This document shows, one piece after another, positions 7,264-13,557 of a DNA stretch of 53,441 bases. The notes under the pieces were generated by a model, which was not told the DNA's origin, searched no databases, and saw only the letters and a program-made list of their open reading frames with translations. The stretch is from assembly GCA_019347715.1 (NCBI GenBank), contig JAHWKU010000013.1, forward strand, positions 1 to 53,441. Reading direction: 5' to 3'. This DNA comes from Actinomycetota bacterium. GTDB lineage: Bacteria > Actinomycetota > CADDZG01 > JAHWKV01. The position numbers and the translations under genes are program-made. The first letter of the stretch is position 1. Every line of letters starts with the position of its first letter.

Positions 7264-7820
7264 GCTTTGTAAAAGACCCCGAGGACTGGGTAACGGAATC
7301 CTCAGAATATGTGCTGAAAGAGAAGTGGTTGAGCGTCAGGCGCGATCGAGTACTGCTTCCCAGCGGACACACGATCGATGGCTATGTCGTCTTAGAGAGT
7401 CCTCCCTGGGTAACGATTGTCGCCATCACTCAGGAGGACGAGCTGGTTTTGATTCGTCAGTACCGCCATGGGCTTGGGCGTGTGGACTTGGAACTTCCGG
7501 GAGGATTTGTTGACGATGAGGATCCGGTTGTGGCAGCGCGGCGCGAGCTCCTCGAAGAGACTGGTTATGGCGATGGCGAGTGGAGGGTGCTCCAGACCGT
7601 CGCACCGAATCCGGCGATTATGAACAACTGGAATTACTGGGTTCTGGGCGAAGGGGTTCGCCGAGTGAGCGCGCCTCTTCCAGACGAAGGTGAAGATCTT
7701 GCCCTCGACCTGCGGCCAAGTGCCTCAATCAAGGAACTTTTGGCCTCAGGTGAAATCGTTCACGCTTTGCACGTAGGCGCTCTCCTCAGGTATCTCAGCG
7801 AACGCAGCACTGGTCACTAA
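7260..7820 (+). CDS. Nudix hydrolase, ADP-ribose pyrophosphatase-like
   Basis: A 186-residue protein beginning at GTG 7260, which overlaps the upstream stop by four bases. A complete Nudix box is present at residues 81-103: it opens GGFVDDE, carries RRELLEETGY and has all the acidic residues needed for Mg2+. The segments before it (LVLIRQYRHGLGRVDLELPGG) match the ADP-ribose/NDP-sugar pyrophosphatase subfamily rather than MutT, and the N-terminal VRRDRVLLPSG fits the same group. Likely reaction: cleavage of a nucleoside diphosphate linked to another moiety. It converges with, and overlaps by four bases, the minus-strand acetyltransferase that follows. Confidence 0.85.
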   Translation: MSFVKDPEDWVTESSEYVLKEKWLSVRRDRVLLPSGHTIDGYVVLESPPWVTIVAITQEDELVLIRQYRHGLGRVDLELPGGFVDDEDPVVAARRELLEETGYGDGEWRVLQTVAPNPAIMNNWNYWVLGEGVRRVSAPLPDEGEDLALDLRPSASIKELLASGEIVHALHVGALLRYLSERSTGH

Positions 7821-8317
7821 TCCCAGCAATAGCGGAACATCCCGCGAATCGACGGATCGTAGTCCTCCAACGGAAGAGCAAGAAACGGGTCCGGTCCAGG
7901 TCGGAGCTTGATGTCTGTGTTGATTCCGAGCCCACTAGCGGGTTTGAACCCGAGACGTTCGTAAAACTCGGGATGACCAAGTAGAACGATCAGTGGGTGG
8001 CCCTGCGAATTCGTCCGAGTGATTGCCTCGTTCAAGAGGCCGGTACCTATTCCTTTTCCTTGCTCCTTGGGATGAACGCAAAGAGGAGCGAGGGCTGCAA
8101 CGGACCTGTCTTCAACGTACCCCCTGTGGAGAAGAACATGCCCAATGATCGCTCCGTCTCTTTCTGCGACGAGTTCTAGATCGGCCAGATACTCCGGTCT
8201 TGCCCAGACGTTCTCTACGAGCCGTACTTCTTCCTCTCCATCACTGAAGGCCGCACGCACTACGCTGAGAATGGAAGGCCTATCGCCGGCGGTAGCCTGT
8301 CGAATGCTGTAGTTCAT
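7817..8317 (-). CDS. GNAT-family N-acetyltransferase (YhbS-like)
   Basis: A 166-residue acetyltransferase. The core runs MNYSIRQATAGDRPSILSVV at the N-terminus, then IIGHVLLHRG, LAPLCVHPKEQGKGIGTGLL with a classical QGKGIG acetyl-CoA loop, and IVLLGHPEFYERLGFKPA. The 'LGHPxFYxRLGF' segment is typical of the YhbS-like subgroup. The substrate is unknown. It resembles the gene at 10228 in the same segments, so the two are likely paralogues. CATAAT (8331-8326) lies eight bases before the ATG, which suggests a leaderless transcript. It overlaps the Nudix stop by four bases. Confidence 0.8.
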   Translation of the reverse strand: MNYSIRQATAGDRPSILSVVRAAFSDGEEEVRLVENVWARPEYLADLELVAERDGAIIGHVLLHRGYVEDRSVAALAPLCVHPKEQGKGIGTGLLNEAITRTNSQGHPLIVLLGHPEFYERLGFKPASGLGINTDIKLRPGPDPFLALPLEDYDPSIRGMFRYCWD

Positions 8318-8331
8318 GATTACAAATTATG
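8315..8331. promoter_or_regulatory. Interlocked divergent leaderless promoters
   Basis: Only eleven bases separate the two divergent start codons. On the minus strand CATAAT (8331-8326) precedes the ATG at 8317 by eight bases. On the plus strand CATGAT (8315-8320) precedes the ATG at 8329 by eight bases. Each -10-like hexamer contains the other gene's start codon. No ribosome-binding site is visible for either gene. Confidence 0.4.
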
Positions 8332-9378
8332 AGCGCATCCATCTCGGAGGAGGTCATACTCGCGCCAGTCATGCTGCAAGTTGATCGCGAAAGCTTGCTC
8401 GCTTTCAGAGCGCGGGCCTCGTATCTAGATCGCAAGCTTCCCCCAGAGTCGTTTGAGCAAGCTGCATACGGCGGGCTTCAAGACAGCGCCCCAAGGGCCG
8501 CCGTCATCTCCTTGCACGCCCGTGTACGCGCGGTCACTCCGTCCTCGTGGGAGCACGAGTCTTTATGTCAGATCTGGGGGCCGCGTGGAGCCGACTACCT
8601 CATCCCGCGACGGGACCTTGCCATCTTCACGCTTGGGCGGATGCCGCGCGACTCTACTGCCGCAGAGTCGTTGGAGCGCATTGCCGAGGACGTTCATAGG
8701 ATCTGCCAGGGCAGCGACCGCCCCACGAGGGAGGTTTCAGCAGCCCTTCCAGAACTGGGTCACTCGATCAGGATGGGAGCGATCACCGGCCGGCTGTTGA
8801 TTCGCTGGGACGCTAGCAGGATCAGAGTCATCCCAGTTGAGCGTCCTGCTGCCGACTATGAGGAAGCCCGCTTGGAGCTTGGACGCCGATTTCTTGCATG
8901 GTTCGGCCCGGTAACCGAGCAACGTTTTGCCTGGTGGGCCGGCTTAGACCCAGAGGATGCCCGTCTGACATGGTCAGCCCTGCGAAGTGAAATGATCGAA
9001 GTCGATCTCTCTGGTGAGACGCGTTGCTTGCTCAAAGAGCAAGAGGAGGCCATGGTGAGAAGTGACGTGATTAGGGGCGTGCGGCTAATTCCGCACAGCG
9101 ATCCCTACATCAAGACCGACGGCGAACTCGTTGTGGAGGACTCAAGAAGGCGGCTCGAGATCTTTCCTGTTCCTCGGATTAAGCCAGACTTTTGGCCAGT
9201 CTCGGGAGCCGTTTTGGCGGACAACGAAGTCATCGGGTCCTGGGCCCGCCAGCAGCGTCGCGTCACGGTGAACTTGTGGGAAAGGGTCAACGATTCGCTG
9301 AAGGAAGAGATCGAAAGCGAGGCTATTGGGTTTCCCATCGATGCACCATACAAGGCAGAGGTTCGGTGGGCTCAGTGA
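8329..9378 (+). CDS. AlkZ/YcaQ-like winged-helix protein (possible DNA glycosylase relative)
   Basis: A 349-residue protein of the HTH_42/AlkZ type. The N-terminal part reads FRARASYLDRKLPPESFEQAA then GLQDSAPRAAVISLHARV. In AlkZ-family glycosylases the catalytic motif lies in a 'GLQxQ..PRAA...L.AR' segment; here Q51-D52 occupy this place, so the canonical QxQ or QxD is altered and catalysis is uncertain. The middle (RFLAWFGPVTEQRFAWWAGLDPEDARLTWSAL) and the end (VSGAVLADNEVIGSWARQQRRVTVNLW) match the family's repeated winged-helix modules. Related proteins remove crosslinks or bulky alkyl adducts from DNA. Its stop overlaps the next GTG. Confidence 0.65.
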   Translation: MSASISEEVILAPVMLQVDRESLLAFRARASYLDRKLPPESFEQAAYGGLQDSAPRAAVISLHARVRAVTPSSWEHESLCQIWGPRGADYLIPRRDLAIFTLGRMPRDSTAAESLERIAEDVHRICQGSDRPTREVSAALPELGHSIRMGAITGRLLIRWDASRIRVIPVERPAADYEEARLELGRRFLAWFGPVTEQRFAWWAGLDPEDARLTWSALRSEMIEVDLSGETRCLLKEQEEAMVRSDVIRGVRLIPHSDPYIKTDGELVVEDSRRRLEIFPVPRIKPDFWPVSGAVLADNEVIGSWARQQRRVTVNLWERVNDSLKEEIESEAIGFPIDAPYKAEVRWAQ

Positions 9379-9686
9379 TCGGCATCTGTCCTGAGTGTAA
9401 ATTCGACTGGGATAGCCCGATCGAGTCTCTGCAATCGAGCCTAAGGTCTGCAGGGCAGCGATTCTCCAGCGTCATTTCAAAGGCTAGCGATGAAGAGCTT
9501 CGGGCAAGACCTGTGCAAGAAGCCCTTTCCAACCTATTGTCGAGACTCTCTCTCGAGGACTTGAAGCGACAAGCCTTCGGGAGTGAAGGAGATCGAAGGG
9601 ACGTATTGATGCTGGCCCGCCGAGCCGCGCACGAAACCGAGCACCACTACCTGGATGCGGCCAATAGCCTCCAGAATCTAGGCTAG
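9375..9686 (+). CDS. Short DinB-like protein with N-terminal CPEC motif, centre missing
   Basis: A 103-residue protein starting at GTG 9375, in a GTGA overlap with the stop of the upstream gene. It begins IGICPECKFDWDSP, a signature of an actinobacterial DinB-like group, and ends DVLMLARRAAHETEHHYLDA, the terminal histidine helix of that group. In the longer relatives I know, these parts are separated by a middle segment carrying the first metal-ligand histidine. Here the centre jumps from RPVQEALSNLL directly to RLSLEDLKRQAFG, so roughly 60 residues appear to be missing in frame. It may be a shortened functional variant or a decaying gene. Confidence 0.55.
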   Translation: MIGICPECKFDWDSPIESLQSSLRSAGQRFSSVISKASDEELRARPVQEALSNLLSRLSLEDLKRQAFGSEGDRRDVLMLARRAAHETEHHYLDAANSLQNLG

Positions 9687-9700
9687 AGGCAATAGAGCAG

Positions 9701-10231
9701 ATGAGTGAGCCCAAAACGTGGATCGTCTCGGGCATTCCGGGCTCAGGAAAGACTACGGTGGCGGGTTTGTTGGCTGGAACGTTCTCAAAAGGGGTTCACA
9801 TCGAAGGAGACCTCGTGGGTCACGCCTTCATAACTTCCGGTCTAGTTGCTCCGCACGAGGAACCTCAGGAAGAGGCGCAGATGCAATTGGCACTTCGCCG
9901 TCGCAATATCAATCTATTGGCGAACTCATTTCACGATGCCGGTTTCACCGTCTTCATCGACGACGTAGTCGTTTCTTCCGAGATTCTCGAACAGTATGTG
10001 GAGAATCTGGAAGGTCCTCTCCGATTCGTTCAACTCTGCCCTGCGTTCGAAATCGTCGAGGGACGTGACTCAGCAAGGCATAAGCAGGTCTTTCACATCT
10101 GGAAACATCTCCAGCAGCACTTGGAGAAAATGGAGCGCTCTGGCCTTTGGCTCGATACGTCAACAATGTCGCCGCAGGAAACTGTTGAGAACATCCTTCA
10201 AAGATCCGAGGAGGCAACACTAAGACAATGA
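9701..10231 (+). CDS. P-loop kinase-like protein
   Basis: A 176-residue protein with Walker A GIPGSGKTT at residues 11-19 right after the first strand. FIDDVVV provides the acidic Walker B-like strand. A lid-like region (PAFEIVEGRDSARH) and a C-terminal helix follow. The size and arrangement fit shikimate/gluconate-kinase-like or chloramphenicol-phosphotransferase-like small-molecule kinases; the substrate cannot be assigned. It is one of two complete small kinases in the accessory block, plus a remnant. The stop overlaps the next ATG (ATGA), so it is translationally coupled to an acetyltransferase. Confidence 0.7.
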   Translation: MSEPKTWIVSGIPGSGKTTVAGLLAGTFSKGVHIEGDLVGHAFITSGLVAPHEEPQEEAQMQLALRRRNINLLANSFHDAGFTVFIDDVVVSSEILEQYVENLEGPLRFVQLCPAFEIVEGRDSARHKQVFHIWKHLQQHLEKMERSGLWLDTSTMSPQETVENILQRSEEATLRQ

Positions 10232-10758
10232 TCGACGACCTTACTATCGAAATCCGCGAAGAGACAAATGCCGACCATGCGCGGGTTCGGGACATAGAGC
10301 TTGCGGCTTTCGAGGGCTTCCTCCAAGCAGACCTGGTTGATACTCTCCGCGAGTCCGCAGTCCCTTACCTGTCGTTGGTGGCACTCGTGCCCTCAGAGAT
10401 CGTGGGGCACGTCTTCTTCTCGCCAGCATTCATTGAATGCCAGGCTGAACCTCCCGCAGCGCAGCTTTCCCCTATAGCCATAGCTCCGGGCCATCAGGGA
10501 AAAGGCATTGGTTCCAAACTGATCCAGACCGGACTCCAAGAGTGCGCTTCGATTGGGTGGAAAGCGATCTTTCTGCTGGGTGATCCGGCGTACTACTCGA
10601 GATTTGGGTTCGTGATGGCTTCATCTATGGGTCTCGAGTATGAGAACCCGAGGTTTGCTCCTGACCTACAGGTGGTCGAACTGGAGCCTGGGATTCTCGA
10701 CGGTTGCCGCGGAACGGTCCGCTTTCATCCGGCCTATGCTGAGGCTGAAGATCTCTGA
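10228..10758 (+). CDS. GNAT-family N-acetyltransferase (YhbS-like)
   Basis: A 176-residue acetyltransferase with IEIREETNADHARVRDIELAA at the N-terminus. SPIAIAPGHQGKGIGSKLI is the acetyl-CoA loop. IFLLGDPAYYSRFGFVMA is the 'LGDPxYYxRFGF' segment of the YhbS-like group. The acceptor is unknown. It shares this arrangement with the minus-strand gene at 7817-8317 and is probably a paralogue. It overlaps the small kinase upstream by four bases. Pairing of a kinase and an acetyltransferase is seen in drug- or metabolite-modifying sets, but no substrate can be inferred. Confidence 0.8.
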   Translation: MIDDLTIEIREETNADHARVRDIELAAFEGFLQADLVDTLRESAVPYLSLVALVPSEIVGHVFFSPAFIECQAEPPAAQLSPIAIAPGHQGKGIGSKLIQTGLQECASIGWKAIFLLGDPAYYSRFGFVMASSMGLEYENPRFAPDLQVVELEPGILDGCRGTVRFHPAYAEAEDL

Positions 10759-10776
10759 CGGCAGAGGTAAGGACCT

Positions 10777-11859
10777 ATGGCGAGGCGTTTTGCAGTTGTC
10801 CTCTTGGGGGTTCTATTAACCTTAGGGATCTCATGCTCTCGCGGTACGGGTACCTCCAACATTAATAGCCCACGGGAATTTCTAAAATGGATCGAATCCA
10901 ACCGGGATTCCGTGGGGTTGGTAGTGACGGAGATCGGTAGCACCGAACCCCATATTGCCCTCAACCCCCAGGAGTCCTTTCCCTTGGCTTCAACCCGAAA
11001 GGTGCTCATCCTTGGTGCTTACGCTGTGAAAGTGGCCGATGGCTCATTTGATCCAACTCAGCCAGTTTCTGTCGAGGATGTGGAACGCTGGTATTGGGAG
11101 GGCACGGATGGCGGTGTTCATGAACTGGCTAAGAAAGAATGGGTGCAGCAAGGGAAGATAAGCGGTTCGGTTGTCCTAACGCTCGATGATGTAGTCCACG
11201 CCATGATTCGCTGGTCGGATAATGCCGCGGCCGACTACGTTCTAAACCGGGTTGGCGGGCGTGATGCCGCTGCAGAGTTTGCGAAGTCGGTGGGCATGCA
11301 GTTCCAGCAGCCGTTGATGCCCGTCTTCGGAGAGTTCATCGCATGGTCAAGTGAGGACGTCGACGAGTGGAGTAAGTTGCAGCCAGATGCCCGAGCAAGA
11401 CGGGCAGAGGAACTGGCGGAGAAGACGCCTCCCTCTGCTCTGGAAGATCTGAAGCTTCCGCCGACAAGTGCTCAGTTCGAGTTCGCCAAAACAAGCCCCG
11501 CGGGCGTCCCGGAGGAATGGGCTCGCCTCATGTCGACTCTGCACACAGGCTCACTTCCCGTCGAAGCTATTGACGTGACTCGCCGTCATCTCGAGTGGCC
11601 GCTACAGGTGTTCCCAAGTAACCGTCAAAAGTTCGAAAGCTTCGGAGACAAGGGAGGAAGCCTTCCAGGCGTTTTGACGGAAGCAATGTACGTAGAGCCA
11701 AAGGGTGGCAAGGCGTGGTCAGTGGCGTTGTTCATACGTGACGTTCCTGAAAGTGACTGGAGACCGCTCGTCCAGTCGTTCGTCCACCAGCGATTCATTC
11801 TTGGGCTCATCGAAGACGAAAAGCTACGCGAAGAGGCCAATCAAGCTCTCTCGGGGTGA
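10777..11859 (+). CDS. Class A beta-lactamase-like serine hydrolase, lipoprotein
   Basis: A 360-residue protein with a lipoprotein signal peptide: MARR, a hydrophobic stretch, and LGISC with the lipidated cysteine at residue 20. All three serine beta-lactamase/PBP motifs can be placed: STRK (S72, K75), SDN (147-149) and KGG (292-294). There is no obvious omega-loop glutamate of the class A type, and the spacing is longer than in classical enzymes. A peptidase or esterase of the 'beta-lactamase 2' group is therefore as likely as true antibiotic hydrolysis. It is probably anchored to the outer face of the cytoplasmic membrane. An AAGGA Shine-Dalgarno sequence precedes the ATG. Confidence 0.75.
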   Translation: MARRFAVVLLGVLLTLGISCSRGTGTSNINSPREFLKWIESNRDSVGLVVTEIGSTEPHIALNPQESFPLASTRKVLILGAYAVKVADGSFDPTQPVSVEDVERWYWEGTDGGVHELAKKEWVQQGKISGSVVLTLDDVVHAMIRWSDNAAADYVLNRVGGRDAAAEFAKSVGMQFQQPLMPVFGEFIAWSSEDVDEWSKLQPDARARRAEELAEKTPPSALEDLKLPPTSAQFEFAKTSPAGVPEEWARLMSTLHTGSLPVEAIDVTRRHLEWPLQVFPSNRQKFESFGDKGGSLPGVLTEAMYVEPKGGKAWSVALFIRDVPESDWRPLVQSFVHQRFILGLIEDEKLREEANQALSG

Positions 11860-11869
11860 ACCGCTCGCG

Positions 11870-12034
11870 TTACGCTGGGGTACGGGCCCCCTCACATTCC
11901 GGATGCCCACATTCGCAGGCATGTTCCCCGAAATCCTGGCTAGTGTGGTCGGCATGCTCCTCGCAGTGCGGACTGCAGTAAGTGTCTTCGACCAGACAAG
12001 TGCATCCCTCGTGAGCGCAGGTTGCCTTAGCCAT
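11870..12034 (-). CDS. Bacterial metallothionein (54 residues)
   Basis: A small gene recognised by eye. The reading frame runs from ATG 12034-12032 to TAA at 11872-11870 and encodes 54 residues with eight cysteines (6, 11, 13, 20, 24, 40, 42, 47) and six histidines. The order CxHxxCxC, then TYCSPHCEEHADH, then CECGHPEC follows the bacterial metallothionein (SmtA/BmtA) plan, in which a zinc-finger-like YCSxxC centre is flanked by cysteine clusters. It should bind Zn2+, Cd2+ or Cu+ in the cytosol. The Shine-Dalgarno sequence GGAGGT lies six bases before the ATG. It converges with the beta-lactamase-like gene (10-bp gap), and repeated GTAGC half-sites lie upstream. Confidence 0.85.
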   Translation of the reverse strand: MAKATCAHEGCTCLVEDTYCSPHCEEHADHTSQDFGEHACECGHPECEGARTPA

Positions 12035-12060
12035 GGCTTACCTCCGATCTCCTGATCCTT

Positions 12061-12118
12061 GGCTACTTGTTGGCTACCCCTTCTTATGGAGCACGAAACC
12101 GGTGTAGCGGGGGGTAGC
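12061..12118. promoter_or_regulatory. GTAGC half-site cluster upstream of metallothionein
   Basis: GCTAC occurs at 12062-12066 and 12073-12077 (11 bases apart). Its complement GTAGC occurs at 12104-12108 and 12114-12118 (10 bases apart). The two pairs face each other, and the inner 8-mers GCTACCCC (12073-12080) and GGGGTAGC (12111-12118) are exact inverted repeats. The cluster sits 27 to 84 bases before the metallothionein ATG, where a metal-responsive regulator could bind (inference). No clear -35/-10 pair is assigned. Confidence 0.4.
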
Positions 12119-13557
12119 AACTGTTGAAACGAGGTCTACGCAAATATGTTCATCCATCAGCAAATCTTTGGTCGGCAGCCTCACGGAGAGAAAATATTCT
12201 CTTTTTCATTTTGAGTTTCACGCTCAGGGTTGTCGTAGGTCATCTCTATAGTGGTCTCATGGTCGTAAACCAGGCCTTCCGCTACGAGCTCGGCCCCAAC
12301 AACAGCCAGGCCACCGCGCTCGCCAAACACGCCGGTGCCGCCCGTTTCGCCTGGAACTGGGGTTTAGCCGAGCGCATAAGGAAGCTCCAAGCCGGTGAAG
12401 GCACCACCAATGCCATGGCTCAACACAGACAGTGGAACCAGTACAAGCGCCTAAACGCTCCTTGGTGGACCGAGGTCTCCAAGTGCGCCCCTCAGGAGGC
12501 TCTTCGGGATCTGGACAAAGCGATGAAGGCGTACTTTTCCTCCAAGGCAAAGGGGAGCCGAAGAGTGGGTTTCCCCAAGTTCAAGCGCAAAGAGGTAAAA
12601 GACAGCTTTCGCGTGACCGGCTCCATCCATGTTGGGGTGAAAAGCGTCACCCTTCCTCGCATCGGAGAGATCCGAACCAAAGAACCGACCAACAAGCTGA
12701 TCGCTTGTGAGGCAAGGATCCTGTCGGCCACGGTAAGGCGAGAAGCCGACCGCTGGTTCGTCTCGCTCACGGTCGAAGTACACCGCTCAGACCCCGTACC
12801 AGTGAAAGGCCCGATGGTGGGCATCGACCGGGGGCTGACCAACTTCGCCGTTTTGTCAGACGGCTGCATCATTGAAAGTCCCAAGGCTCTAACCAAGGGT
12901 CTCAGGAAGCTAAGAAAACTCTCGAAGGAGGTGTCCAGAAAACAGAGGGGATCCAAGAATCGAGCCAAGGCCAAGCTGCGACTGGCCCGTCATCACCGAA
13001 AGATAAGAAACCAAAGAAAAGACGCTCTTCACAAAGCCACTACTCACTTAGCGAGAACCAAGCTGGTGATAGTGGTGGAGGACCTGAACATCTCGGGAAT
13101 GCTCCGAAACCGTCATCTCTCCAGAGCCATCTCGGACATGGGATGGGGAGAGTTTCACCGCCAGCTTGCCTACAAGACCGCCTGGTATGGCTCGCAATTG
13201 GTGGTGGCAGATCGGTTCTTCCCATCTACCAGGACCTGTTCGGAATGTGGAGAAGTGGAAAAGGAGGTTCCTTTGTCTAAGAGGACCTTCGTGTGTGGCG
13301 CTTGTGGGATTGAGATTGATCGCGACCTCAATGCCGCGATCAATCTTGCGCGTTACGTCGCCGTCAGTTCGACGGAGACTCAAAACGCCTGTGGAGAGGA
13401 AAGCTCTGGCCGGGGTGGCAACCTTGGTGAAACTGGCCTCGATAGAGGAGAGCAGAAACCAAGTCGGCAGCGGCTTGATGAAGCTACCCTCTGGGAAGCA
13501 GGAACCGGACGGCAGGGCTCGTGAGACATTCGCGTAAGTTCCGGGGAACGGTTCCCG
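12119..13557 (+). mobile_element. IS605-family TnpB-only element, ends approximate
   Basis: An insertion unit is inferred around tnpB. The left side (12122-12258) is AT-rich and gene-free, with a small hairpin near 12184-12200 (AGAGAA/TTCTCT followed by T's). The right side holds overlapping short palindromes at 13538-13559 (GTTCC-GG-GGAAC and AACGG-TTC-CCGTT), which could be a subterminal hairpin, immediately before the glgB stop. IS605-type elements have no terminal inverted repeats or target duplication, so exact ends cannot be fixed from one sequence. Confidence 0.4.
12259..13524 (+). CDS. tnpB: TnpB (IS200/IS605-type OrfB) RNA-guided nuclease/transposase accessory protein
   Basis: A 421-residue TnpB starting at ATG 12259 (MVVNQAFRYEL), the usual N-terminus; the open frame upstream to 12124 lacks similarity. 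The RuvC-like nuclease residues are all present: D190 in GIDRG, E274 in VVEDLN and D354 in IDRDLNAA. The zinc ribbon CSEC...CGAC lies just before D354. TnpB proteins are RNA-guided DNA nucleases whose guide (omega) RNA spans the 3' end of the gene. The C-terminal extension after residue 365 (NACGEESSG, GNLGETGL) is the type that overlaps this RNA. No tnpA lies beside it, so it is an orphan element. Confidence 0.9.
   Translation: MVVNQAFRYELGPNNSQATALAKHAGAARFAWNWGLAERIRKLQAGEGTTNAMAQHRQWNQYKRLNAPWWTEVSKCAPQEALRDLDKAMKAYFSSKAKGSRRVGFPKFKRKEVKDSFRVTGSIHVGVKSVTLPRIGEIRTKEPTNKLIACEARILSATVRREADRWFVSLTVEVHRSDPVPVKGPMVGIDRGLTNFAVLSDGCIIESPKALTKGLRKLRKLSKEVSRKQRGSKNRAKAKLRLARHHRKIRNQRKDALHKATTHLARTKLVIVVEDLNISGMLRNRHLSRAISDMGWGEFHRQLAYKTAWYGSQLVVADRFFPSTRTCSECGEVEKEVPLSKRTFVCGACGIEIDRDLNAAINLARYVAVSSTETQNACGEESSGRGGNLGETGLDRGEQKPSRQRLDEATLWEAGTGRQGS

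Noticed and set aside
175..11859. Integron-like cassette array
   Set aside because: Many small single-function genes lie in one direction, but they overlap by 1-4 bases or are very close, with no attC-like palindromes between them and no integrase in the window.
11824..12120. 98-residue minus-strand frame before the transposase
   Set aside because: It overlaps the metallothionein in another frame and lacks a ribosome-binding site or family features; the Cys/His-rich frame is the convincing one.
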